NCBI GenBank assembly: GCA_050247255.1 | Contig: JBFWUM010000056.1 | Span: 1 to 23,667 of the forward strand | Direction of reading: 5' to 3' | Source of the DNA: JBFWUM01 sp050247255 | Lineage (GTDB): Bacteria; Acidobacteriota; Vicinamibacteria; Vicinamibacterales; UBA2999 | Length of the DNA stretch: 23,667 nucleotides | In this document: piece by piece, positions 15,029-22,748 of the stretch | How positions within the stretch are numbered: position 1 is the first letter of the stretch | Layout of the letters: every line of letters begins with the position of its first letter | The notes under the pieces: model-generated | What the model was told of the DNA's origin: nothing | Database searches by the model: none | Seen by the model: the letters and a program-made list of their open reading frames with translations, nothing else | Made by a program: the position numbers and the translations under genes

Positions 15029-15281
15029 CATCGTCAGTCGTGGCAAGCCTGCGAACAGCTGCGCAAGCAGTGGACCGCCGACGCGGATCTCGGCCTCGTG
15101 CAGGCGCTCGAGGCGGCGTTGAAAGACAAGTCCTCGAAGGGCTTCGTCGTCCGCGCGCAAGAACACGGTGATGCTCGTGGTGCAGCACTCGAAGCTGGCG
15201 AGTCAGGCGGCGCTGGATACGCGCCGGGCCCACTGGAGAGGGGCACTGGCGGCGCTCGCCCGGCACCTGACGGCATCCTGA
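15029..15281 (+). pseudogene. Frameshifted coding remnant, unidentified
   Basis: Within the 348-bp space between the small minus-strand gene and the next plus-strand gene, one frame from 15029 reads WQACEQLRKQWTADADLGL and continues through QALEAALKDKSSKGFVVRAQ to about 15160. Moving forward one base at about 15159, the sequence then reads NTVMLVVQHSKLASQAALDT and RRAHWRGALAALARHLTAS, ending at a TGA at 15279-15281. Both halves have amphipathic helical composition unlike the arginine-rich shadow frames around them. A TAG stop immediately precedes the first half, and the segment lacks a convincing start. I interpret it as a decayed or mis-sequenced gene of about 80 residues and do not recognise the family. 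Confidence 0.35.
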
Positions 15282-15362
15282 CTGGCGCCTGACGAAGAAG
15301 TTGTTTGACGTGGGCGTGACCAGGGTAGATGCTCCCAGGGCCACTCTCCTGCGAGGTGTCCG

Positions 15363-17060
15363 ATGGTTGCCGCTGCCCTGGTTGCTCTCACGGTCCTCTC
15401 GGCACAAGCACCGGCCCCGGCGCCGGCTCCAGCAGGCGCGCCGGACGTCGCCACAGCGACGCTTCGCGGCCAGATCACTGACATCTTGACTGGTCAACCG
15501 GTCGCCGGTGCACGGATCCGCGCGATCAACGCCACCGGGCGCCCCATCCGACCGATCTGCCCGATCGACGACTGCAACGGTCCGGAGCGGGTCGGACCGA
15601 ACCCGACGTACTACGCCATCACCGGCGCCGACGGTCGCTACGACATTCTCGATGTGAAACCCGGTGAATACATCGTCACGGCAGGCGGCGCGGGCTATCT
15701 GACGCGGTCATTCGGGCAGAACGATGACGGGGCACCCGAAGGTCGCATCGACGTGCCTCCAGCCAGAGCCACCACCGTCGACATCACACTCGAGCAGCCG
15801 GGGACGGTATCGGGGCGCATTGTCTCGGACGCGAAGGAAGGCCTGCCCGGCCTCGAGGTCGAACTCGTTCGTCGTGTGTACGCGCCGGGAGGCGCCTCGT
15901 ACCGGGGTGTTGCCTTTGTCCAGACGGAGGCCGATGGCGTCTTCCTTTTCCGCAATGTGCGTCCGGGCGAATACTACGTTCACGCGTACTCCCCTGGCGG
16001 GCATCAGCCGACACGCAGTGGTTCCAGTTACGCGTACACGTCGACCTATTACCCTGACGCTGCCGACCTTGATGGAGGCCAGCGCGTCGCCGTGAGCAGC
16101 GGACAGGCGCTTGCTGGAATGGATTTCGCCCTGCAGGTGGCCGCAACCCACGTCGTGACCGGACTTCTGGTCGATGCCGCGGGGCCGTCGCTAGCCGGCG
16201 TACGTATTCGGTTCTCGCCAATGGAACGGGGCGGCATCGTCGATGATGTCTTTGCGACGGCGGCGGCGGATGGTTCGTTTCGCGCCGAACGGGTCCTCCC
16301 CGGGCGGTACATGGTGACCGTTCAGGACGAGACCGCCGGCCAGCGATGGCTCGGGGTCATGCAGCAGATCTCGGTGGTGGACGATCGCAGCGTGCTGATC
16401 ATCCCGGCCACTCCCGGCGCACACTTCGAAGGGCGCGTGGTGGTTCCCGAGGGTGAATCGTCACCGATTCCGCTCGCACAGCTGGCGGTGCGAATTGACC
16501 AGCGCGTTCCGGGAGTGACCGGGGACTTCGCCGCGGCTGGTGACATCGAGGCCGACGGCCGGTTTTCGTTTGAGGGGCGGGTCGGCGAGTCGATGGTGGC
16601 CTTTACCAGGCTGCCGCCGGGATGGCACGTGCGGTCCGTTCATGTCGATGGCGTCGAGATGACGGATCGAGTCTTCGACGTACTGCCGACGGACCGTCGA
16701 CGCATCGACATCGTGATCTCGGGACGCGGCGGTGTCCTGGGCGGCGTGACAACCGATGATGATGCGAAGCCGGTTCCTCAGGCGCTGGTCGTGCTCTTCC
16801 CCGACGACTGGACGCGGCTGTCGCGAACGCGCCTCGTGCGCACCGCCTTCTCGGTCCAGGGTGGACGCTTCGAAATCCCGGAGGTGGCGCCGGGTAGCTA
16901 CCGGGCCGCAGCCGTGCGCTGGCTGCCCCGCGATGCGTGGAACGACGGCGACGTGCTCGCCCGCCTATGGTCCTCGTCCGAATCGATCCGCATCGGCGCG
17001 GATGAACCGGCGACTCTGCAACTCCTCGTCACCGAGCCGCCGGAAGATCTGTTCCGCTGA
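15363..17060 (+). CDS. Secreted protein with about five carboxypeptidase-regulatory-like repeats
   Basis: The protein has 565 residues. The ATG has GAGG six bases upstream. A short hydrophobic leader (1-15) and an Ala-Pro stretch (APAPAPAPAG) are followed by tandem Ig-like beta-sandwich repeats of the CarboxypepD_reg type, beginning near 33, 147, 265, 353 and 450. Each repeat has an opening strand such as TLRGQITDILTGQPVAGARI and a closing block such as GADGRYDILDVKPGEYIV, EADGVFLFRNVRPGEYYV, AADGSFRAERVLPGRYMV or QGGRFEIPEVAPGSYRA. There is no enzyme or barrel domain, so it is probably an extracellular or periplasmic binding or adhesive protein. A weak promoter-like TTGACG (15305-15310) and TAGATG (15326-15331) lie upstream at a short 15-base spacing. 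The gene stands alone, with its stop codon inside a hairpin loop. Confidence 0.88.
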   Translation: MVAAALVALTVLSAQAPAPAPAPAGAPDVATATLRGQITDILTGQPVAGARIRAINATGRPIRPICPIDDCNGPERVGPNPTYYAITGADGRYDILDVKPGEYIVTAGGAGYLTRSFGQNDDGAPEGRIDVPPARATTVDITLEQPGTVSGRIVSDAKEGLPGLEVELVRRVYAPGGASYRGVAFVQTEADGVFLFRNVRPGEYYVHAYSPGGHQPTRSGSSYAYTSTYYPDAADLDGGQRVAVSSGQALAGMDFALQVAATHVVTGLLVDAAGPSLAGVRIRFSPMERGGIVDDVFATAAADGSFRAERVLPGRYMVTVQDETAGQRWLGVMQQISVVDDRSVLIIPATPGAHFEGRVVVPEGESSPIPLAQLAVRIDQRVPGVTGDFAAAGDIEADGRFSFEGRVGESMVAFTRLPPGWHVRSVHVDGVEMTDRVFDVLPTDRRRIDIVISGRGGVLGGVTTDDDAKPVPQALVVLFPDDWTRLSRTRLVRTAFSVQGGRFEIPEVAPGSYRAAAVRWLPRDAWNDGDVLARLWSSSESIRIGADEPATLQLLVTEPPEDLFR

Positions 17061-17079
17061 CGCGGAACTAACATTCCGC
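17051..17079 (+). other. Alternative hairpins overlapping a stop codon
   Basis: GTTCCGC (17051-17057) and GCGGAAC (17062-17068) form a perfect 7-bp stem with a 4-base loop, TGAC, that contains the stop codon of the preceding gene. A third segment, TTCCGC (17074-17079), can pair instead with GCGGAA (17062-17067) across a 6-base loop. No T-run follows, so it is not a canonical intrinsic terminator; an mRNA 3'-end stabiliser is one possibility. Confidence 0.6.
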
Positions 17080-17113
17080 AGCTACGTTACGGGCCGACTG
17101 ATTCCTGACACAG

Positions 17114-17147
17114 CCCTTCCCCCTATCCCCTTCCCCCTATCCCCTTC
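17114..17147 (+). repeat. 14-bp pyrimidine tandem repeat (CCCCTTCCCCCTAT)
   Basis: One copy lacking its first base, one full copy and a 7-base partial copy occur in tandem between two convergent genes (stops at 17060 and 17156). The rest of this 95-bp interval holds only the hairpins at its left end. Confidence 0.9.
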
Positions 17148-17155
17148 GCCGAGCG

Positions 17156-19291
17156 TTAGAACCGCGCGAGGTAACTCGCCTTGAAGAACAGCGCCCGCGA
17201 CGTCGCCTCATACGGGCGCGTGCGGTCTTCGCTCTCGACCAGCGTGCCGTAGCCGAGGTGCACGACCGTGCCGGGCGTCAGTTCGTAGGACGCCAGGAAG
17301 TCGCCCAGCACCCGCCGCCGCGAGCTGTCGTACTGCGCGAGGGCGCGGACGAAGAACCGCGGGCTGAACTGGTAGGTGTTCTTGACGTTGGCAACGTGCA
17401 CATCGAACAGCCTGTCGCCGGCATCGTTCACGAACTTCACGAAGTTGTATTCGATCTCGTGATTCAGCTTTGAGCTCGGCTGCAGGTTGACGCGAATGCG
17501 CCGCCGCGTGTTCGTGCCGCCCTGGGGGCTGACGGGATCGTAAAAGATCGCGTCGCCGACGTTCAGGCTGCCGCCGACGTTGAGCCACCGGAAGATCTGC
17601 ATGTTGCCGTCCATGTACCGGCGGCCCACGTCGAATCGACGACCGGCAAACGTCTCATGCCCGCGACTCATGTCGAGCCTCAGGTAGCCCTGCCGGGTGA
17701 AGTTGAAGCGCACGCCGGGCATGACGAGCGTTTCGGTGCCGTCCTGGACGCGATCCTCCGCCGCCACCCCCCAGACGAACGGCGCCACACGCTTCAACCA
17801 GGGATACCGGCCCTGGTCCGGGTAGAACTGCACCTCGCCGTACTGCCAGGTGCGCGTCAGCCCGACACGGTTGATGAACGCGGTGTCCATCTGGAACCCG
17901 CGATCGAAGTGCTCCAGGTGGCCGGCGATGTTGAACCGGCGCGTGTTGTAGTCGTAGCCGAGATGGGCGCCTGCGCCGGACGTGTCCCGGCCATCGAGCG
18001 ACTCGGACTGTGAGTACATCAGCGCCCCGCGATACTTGAACGCGTCGCTCCCCCGCATCTCGAAGTCAGCGGCCGCGACGCGGTTGTGCGAGCCGCGATA
18101 CTCAGTGTCGGTGAACAGGCCGCCGATGTACTGCGCCTGGCCGTAGTTCCGCTGCACGCGGCCGATGGTGAAGAACTTCTGCGCCTCGCCATCGAGCGAT
18201 TCGTCGGCCGCCGCGAGGAACGCGTACGTCTGCCGTCCGGCGGTGCCGGTGAGCTTCGTCCCCACGCTCGGCTCGATGATGCGTCGGGTGTGGACGGCGG
18301 TGCGCATGGTCGCATCGCCGCCCTGCCCCGCCAGGTTGAAGAGTCCGAGTCCTTCCATAAAGAACGGCCGCTTCTCGCTGAAGAACACGGGGAAGCGCTC
18401 GTTGACTTCCACCTGGAAGGCATCGCTCTCAACCTGGCTGAAGTCGGGATTCACCGTCGCGTCGAGCGTCATGGTCGACGTGATGCCGTACTTGATGCTG
18501 GCGCCAAAATCGGAGCGTGCCGAGGCGCTGCCCCACGCTCCGCCGGGGGTCAGCCGCGCCTGGTTGCTCGACACGGTGGCGCTCGGGATGACCTCGAGCA
18601 GCAGCGGCTGCTGCAGCCGGTCGAACACCACGGGCACGTTCGACTCGAACACCCACTTGCCCGGGGCCATCTCGGGCCACGCCCAGGAGATCCCCATCCG
18701 GCTGTTGCGGCGCATGAACAGCACGTTCATGCGCACATCGTCGCCGCCCTTGAAACGAATGCTCTCGAGCGGTACACGCATCTCGACGACGTAGCCTTCA
18801 TCGTCAACGGCCCCGGCGGTCTGCCACGTCCAGTCAGCCGCGGTGTCCTCGCCGCTCGACGTCTGCAGCGCATCCATCTGGATGCCGCTCGGGTTGACGA
18901 ACATGTGATACGCCACCTGGCCGGCGCGGCTCGAGTCGAGGCTCACCGCGACCCAGTCGTCGTTCCAGATGTTGTCGCGGCGGGTGATGGTCGTGCGGAT
19001 GCCGGAGGGATCCGCGTCGAAGCAGCGGAACGCGAAATAGATCGCCTCATCATCATAGGCGACCCACACGCGGGTCCGCAGCTGTCCCGGTTCGCCGCGC
19101 AGCGGGTTATAGGACACCCACTGTTCCGGGCCAACCGGCTGCCCCGTCCAGGCGGCATCGTCGAGGACGCCGTCCAGCCTGGGGGCGACTGTTGCCCGGA
19201 GGGCGCGCAGCTCAGGCGCTGCGGTTTGGGCCGCCGCCGGGACGGCCAGGAGGGTGAGCGCGAGGGCGAGGAGAACGGCGGCTGCTGGCAT
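17156..19291 (-). CDS. CBM9-like / DUF5916 outer-membrane protein
   Basis: The protein has 711 residues. A signal peptide (VLLALALTLLAVPAAAQ) has a cleavage site near residue 21. Residues 30-215 match the carbohydrate-binding family 9-like domain: LDGVLDDAAWTG (39-50), WVAYDDEAIYFAFRCFD and EMRVPLESIRF. From about 225 comes the DUF5916 region, with its signature NPDFSQVESD (281-290) and FFSEKRPFFMEG (303-314). The remainder is rich in alternating strands and ends in a terminal Phe, as in outer-membrane barrels. AGGAG lies just before the ATG. In related bacteria such proteins are thought to bind or process polysaccharide at the surface, but activity is unproven. It lies downstream of an intrinsic terminator, so it probably has its own promoter. 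Confidence 0.88.
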   Translation of the reverse strand: MPAAAVLLALALTLLAVPAAAQTAAPELRALRATVAPRLDGVLDDAAWTGQPVGPEQWVSYNPLRGEPGQLRTRVWVAYDDEAIYFAFRCFDADPSGIRTTITRRDNIWNDDWVAVSLDSSRAGQVAYHMFVNPSGIQMDALQTSSGEDTAADWTWQTAGAVDDEGYVVEMRVPLESIRFKGGDDVRMNVLFMRRNSRMGISWAWPEMAPGKWVFESNVPVVFDRLQQPLLLEVIPSATVSSNQARLTPGGAWGSASARSDFGASIKYGITSTMTLDATVNPDFSQVESDAFQVEVNERFPVFFSEKRPFFMEGLGLFNLAGQGGDATMRTAVHTRRIIEPSVGTKLTGTAGRQTYAFLAAADESLDGEAQKFFTIGRVQRNYGQAQYIGGLFTDTEYRGSHNRVAAADFEMRGSDAFKYRGALMYSQSESLDGRDTSGAGAHLGYDYNTRRFNIAGHLEHFDRGFQMDTAFINRVGLTRTWQYGEVQFYPDQGRYPWLKRVAPFVWGVAAEDRVQDGTETLVMPGVRFNFTRQGYLRLDMSRGHETFAGRRFDVGRRYMDGNMQIFRWLNVGGSLNVGDAIFYDPVSPQGGTNTRRRIRVNLQPSSKLNHEIEYNFVKFVNDAGDRLFDVHVANVKNTYQFSPRFFVRALAQYDSSRRRVLGDFLASYELTPGTVVHLGYGTLVESEDRTRPYEATSRALFFKASYLARF

Positions 19292-19328
19292 CGGCTCCTT
19301 TGACGAGCAGCCGCCTGGAAAAGTTGCT

Positions 19329-19378
19329 AAAAATTTGGCACGCCTTGTTCAGGCCCTCAAAACAGGCCCTAGCGTGCC
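19329..19378 (-). terminator. Intrinsic terminator after the c-type heme gene
   Basis: Read on the minus strand, GGCACGC (19378-19372) pairs perfectly with GCGTGCC (19343-19337). Inside the loop, two copies of AGGGCCT can pair with one central mismatch, extending the structure. The stem is followed by AAATTTTT, giving the U-run. The stop codon (19371-19369) lies just inside the first arm. Confidence 0.65.
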
Positions 19379-21324
19379 AGCGGGTCCGGCCTCAGTTGGA
19401 AGCGGACGACCTTGCTGCGCGTGCCGAGGCCGCCTTCGATGTGCCACGCCGCGTTAGGGCCGTAGTTGGCGTAAATGCCCCGCCCCTTCCACCCGGCGTC
19501 GGGGTCGTCGATGCGCCCGTCGAGGCCGCGCGAGAAGAAGCCCATCGGGTACGGCACCCGCAGCACGACCCACTCGCCGTTGACCAGCGCCAGCATCGAG
19601 TCGGACGTCGTGCCCGTCGCCACCGGCACGTTGCGGCCGAGGCCGAGCGTGTCGAAGCGATCGACGAAGTTGTAGTACTGGAAATCGGTCGCGATCTCCT
19701 GCGGCGCGTTCCGGAAGGACGGCCCCGGGGCGCGGTACAGCGTCCAGCCCTCCGGGCAGTGCTGGCCTGTCGCCTCCGGCCCGTTCAGCACGCGGCACTT
19801 GCGGCGGTCGAAGCTGGCCAGGTGGCCGCTGCCGGCAAGGGCGGTCCAGATCACGCCGTTGTCGTCGATGTCGATGCCGCGCGGCGTGTAGCCGCTCACC
19901 GCCGACTGCGCGTTGTTGAACGGCGGCTCGTAGGCTTCGCCAACGCAGGTGGCGGGATCGATGCGGACGATCTTGCCTGGCATCGGATTGAGCACGGCCC
20001 CCCAGACGCTGCCGTCAGTGTTGTTGGGGATCACGCTGTAGATGCCGCCCATCGGGATCGGCCGATCCACCGCCGGATCGATGCGGCCGTCGCGGTTGAT
20101 GTCGAAGTAGCCCTGGCACCAGCCCTGCGCCTTGGCCAGGTCTCCCGTCTCGGCGAGGACCCTGGTCTTCACCCAGCCGATGACGCCGCCGAACGGCCCG
20201 TTGCCGTAGATCGTTTCATCCGCATCGCCGGCGAACTGCACGTGGTGCACGTCGAAGCAGATGTCGACCTGGTGGAACGTCTCGGTCTTCGGGTCGAAGT
20301 ACTGCATCTGCCGGAAGCCGGTCTCCTGCGGCGACAGCAGGGTGGACGGATGCGCGCGGCAGAAGTCCGGCTGGTTCTCGGGCTTGCGGAAGCGTGCCGA
20401 CATCCAGACCCGCCCCTGGCTGTCCATCGCCGCGTGATTGGGGATCGCCGGGTCGTACCAGTAGAGACGATTCCCCCAGTAGGCGGAGGGCACCGGCATG
20501 GTCTGCGCCTTGCCGGGCGGCGTTTCCGGATCCAGGACCGGCAACCGCAGCTGGCGCGTCGTGTTGGTCTTCGGGTCGAGGATCAGGAACGCGTCGTTGC
20601 CCCAGTCGACGCCGTAGATCGGCCCGTTGGCGTTGAGCCGCGGGTTGCGCTTGTCGGTCGTCAGCTCGTCGTGCGCAAAGGTCGACTCCTGGCCCCAGTC
20701 CCAGAGCGTGAGGACGAGATTCCGTTCAACGCCCTGCGGGCGCGGCGGCGCCGGCGGCACCGCGCCGGCGGCAATGCGATCCGTCCAGTCGGCGAACATC
20801 CGCAGCGCGCGCTGCCGCCCAAGGTTGGTGACGGCGTTGCTCATGCCGCGGCCGTCCTGGCCCGACTGCACGCGCAGGTCCCAGGCGTCCATGCTCGACC
20901 GTCCGTTGGCGAACACCGCCGGAATCTCGCGCGTCGCCTGGTTCCCGAGCTGGTGACAGACGTTGCACCCCGCCTTGATCGTGCTGATCCATTGATGCTG
21001 CGTCTGCACGCGCGGATCGATGCCGTTGCCTGTCGGGCCCGTGCCGGGGAAGTCGCTCGCCGGCGGCACCTCGAGGAGCGAATACCAGTAGTTGGCCGGG
21101 TAGTAGCGCGCCGCCGCGGCAGGCGTCGGCGCCGGCACAGCCGTCAGCGCGAGATTCTGACCGGGCAGGCCCTGCACCGGCTCCGAGTCAACGAGGCCGT
21201 AGCCGCGCACGAACACGCGGTACGGCGCGCGCGGCAGATCGGGGATCAGGTAGCGGCCCTGGTCGTCGGTGACGACGATCTTGCGGAGCGGTGTCGGCAG
21301 CGCCATCGTCTCGGCGATGACCCA
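19369..21324 (-). CDS. c-type heme / beta-propeller-like protein with carboxypeptidase-like N-terminal domain, 5' end lost in gap
   Basis: About 651 residues remain; the signal peptide and first strands are in the gap. The first part (WVIAETMALPTPLRKIVVTD, then DDQGRYLIPDLPRAPYRVFV) is the end of a carboxypeptidase-regulatory-like domain. A single CxxCH heme site (CNVCH, 20953-20967) follows, embedded in WISTIKAGCNVCHQLGNQ. The long C-terminal region has repeated propeller-like units, as in streptogramin-lyase-like proteins (GPIYGVDWGNDAFLILDPKT, NHAAMDSQGRVWMSARF, TPRGIDIDDNGVIWTALAG). An EF-hand-like loop DINRDGRIDPAVD lies at 20065-20103. Export is needed for c-type heme attachment, so it is probably periplasmic. 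I recognise the family from uncultured Acidobacteria but know no assigned reaction; electron transfer or a redox-linked lyase are possibilities. A terminator follows. Confidence 0.82.
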   Translation of the reverse strand, partial: WVIAETMALPTPLRKIVVTDDQGRYLIPDLPRAPYRVFVRGYGLVDSEPVQGLPGQNLALTAVPAPTPAAAARYYPANYWYSLLEVPPASDFPGTGPTGNGIDPRVQTQHQWISTIKAGCNVCHQLGNQATREIPAVFANGRSSMDAWDLRVQSGQDGRGMSNAVTNLGRQRALRMFADWTDRIAAGAVPPAPPRPQGVERNLVLTLWDWGQESTFAHDELTTDKRNPRLNANGPIYGVDWGNDAFLILDPKTNTTRQLRLPVLDPETPPGKAQTMPVPSAYWGNRLYWYDPAIPNHAAMDSQGRVWMSARFRKPENQPDFCRAHPSTLLSPQETGFRQMQYFDPKTETFHQVDICFDVHHVQFAGDADETIYGNGPFGGVIGWVKTRVLAETGDLAKAQGWCQGYFDINRDGRIDPAVDRPIPMGGIYSVIPNNTDGSVWGAVLNPMPGKIVRIDPATCVGEAYEPPFNNAQSAVSGYTPRGIDIDDNGVIWTALAGSGHLASFDRRKCRVLNGPEATGQHCPEGWTLYRAPGPSFRNAPQEIATDFQYYNFVDRFDTLGLGRNVPVATGTTSDSMLALVNGEWVVLRVPYPMGFFSRGLDGRIDDPDAGWKGRGIYANYGPNAAWHIEGGLGTRSKVVRFQLRPDPLAR

Positions 21325-21424
21325 NNNNNNNNNNNNNNNNNNNNNNNNNNNNNNNNNNNNNNNNNNNNNNNNNNNNNNNNNNNNNNNNNNNNNNNNNNNN
21401 NNNNNNNNNNNNNNNNNNNNNNNN
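21325..21424. other. Assembly gap (100 N)
   Basis: Exactly 100 N, between the N-terminal part of the heme protein and the 3' end of the upstream hydrolase gene. Confidence 0.99.
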
Positions 21425-21428
21425 GTCG

Positions 21429-22721
21429 TCAAGGCCGCCGCGGGACCACTTCGTAGTCTCCTCTCCGCGCCCCCTCGCGGATGACCCATCCCGCCGCCGC
21501 CTTGAACGTCCACCCCTCCCCGGCTATCGTCACGTCGTCGCCGCGGACAGGCGCCGACAGGCGCTGTGAGCCGCCGTCTGGTGCTACCAGCACGCCATTC
21601 TCTGCCGCCAGCGTGCCGCAGCGTCCCGACAGGCGATAGGGATTGAAGTACACCGTCCCGGCACCGGGAATCACCACGGCGCCCAGAGAATTAGAGGTGC
21701 CGCCGCCTCCGCACGCCATCACGAACACCGGGCCGACCACAAACCGTAGGCGTAACTCGTCGATCCGTGCCTGCCGCTGCCGCTCGCGCAGTCCTTCAGC
21801 CGCGCGACGCCCGGCGTCTCCATCGGGCGCGGCAGCCGTCGCTGCCTCCGCACTCGGTTGCACCCCGAGCTGCTGCTCAAACCACTGGGTCAGTGCCGCA
21901 AAGGCTCTCCCCGCATCGGCGCCCTCGAACCCGTGTCCCGCGCCCCTGATTGGCATGAATGACGTTGCCACGCCCGCCGTCCTCAACGCCTCGTACATCC
22001 TCTCCCCATGCTCGATCAGGACCGTGGTGTCGGCGTCGCCGTGCACGATGAGCGAAGGCGCTGATCTGGCAGAGACGAAACGAGTGGGTGAGAGCTCTGC
22101 TGCTTCGGCCGCGGTGATGTTGAGGAACGGCTGCTGCACCGCCAATCGCGCCAGATCCGTCGCCGGATAGTTCGCCACGACCGCCGCGACCTCACTGGAT
22201 TCCCTGAGCACGGGGTCGGAGGCCGACGGATTCCCCGAGTCGCCGGTCGTGCCAAGGAGCAGCGCCAGATGCCCACCGGAGCTGTCGCCGAAGACGCCAA
22301 TGCGGTCGGGATCCACGCCGTACTCCTTCGCATGCTGACGGATGAAGCGGACCGCCCGCCGAACATCCGCCACGACCGAAGCCAACGGATACCTCGACCG
22401 GCTGCCGTGTGTCACGACGAAGACCGTGAATCCCCTCTCGTTCAACGGGGGGGCGGTCTGGGCGAACACCCGGGCAAGCGCCACGTCCGATTGCCACAGG
22501 CCGCTCGCGATGGCAATGATTCCTGCGCCGTTTGGGCGCTCCGGACGGTACACGTCGAGCACCAAGGCCAGCCCGTCGTCCTTGAACCCGTACACCACGC
22601 CAGCCGTCACCGCCGGCTGACGCCCGGCTGCCTGCGCACCGCCGAACACACGCGCCGGCGCTGAACAGAGGCACCCGCTGACGGCGAGCATCAGGATCCA
22701 CGAACGCACGCGAGTGCTCAT
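21429..22721 (-). CDS. Exported alpha/beta hydrolase (esterase-like) with extra C-terminal module
   Basis: The protein has 430 residues. AGGAGG five bases before ATG 22721 is a strong ribosome site. The leader contains VSGC at 14-17, a possible lipobox, so it may be a lipoprotein. The hydrolase domain (about 35-290) resembles the BD-FAE/esterase group: VYGFKDDGLALVLDVYRPE, THGSRSRYP (104-112) in the oxyanion position, DVRRAVRFIRQHAKEYGVDPDRIGVFG, nucleophile Ser147 in GDSSGG (145-150), Asp231 in HGDADTTV and His263 in GAGHGFEG. After an Ala-rich linker (291-310) comes a module of about 120 residues not usual for the family. Its last 36 residues (395-430) match the C-terminus of the adjacent upstream gene. 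The complete coding sequence ends four bases from the gap. Confidence 0.88.
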   Translation of the reverse strand: MSTRVRSWILMLAVSGCLCSAPARVFGGAQAAGRQPAVTAGVVYGFKDDGLALVLDVYRPERPNGAGIIAIASGLWQSDVALARVFAQTAPPLNERGFTVFVVTHGSRSRYPLASVVADVRRAVRFIRQHAKEYGVDPDRIGVFGDSSGGHLALLLGTTGDSGNPSASDPVLRESSEVAAVVANYPATDLARLAVQQPFLNITAAEAAELSPTRFVSARSAPSLIVHGDADTTVLIEHGERMYEALRTAGVATSFMPIRGAGHGFEGADAGRAFAALTQWFEQQLGVQPSAEAATAAAPDGDAGRRAAEGLRERQRQARIDELRLRFVVGPVFVMACGGGGTSNSLGAVVIPGAGTVYFNPYRLSGRCGTLAAENGVLVAPDGGSQRLSAPVRGDDVTIAGEGWTFKAAAGWVIREGARRGDYEVVPRRP

Positions 22722-22748
22722 TCGAACCTCCTCTTCATCGTCCGGACG

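Noticed and set aside
15291..15302. GACGAAGAAGTT, also found at 3328-3339 next to the heptamer array
   Set aside because: A single 12-base match in purine-rich sequence, with no array at the second site; probably chance.
18086..19303. 405-codon plus-strand open frame opposite the DUF5916 gene
   Set aside because: Antisense shadow: no family motif, while the minus strand has the CBM9 and DUF5916 signatures.
19300..21456. Very long plus-strand open frame opposite the heme/propeller gene
   Set aside because: It mirrors the codon structure of the minus-strand gene in GC-rich DNA, is rich in Arg/Val/Ala/His without domain motifs, and runs through the N gap.
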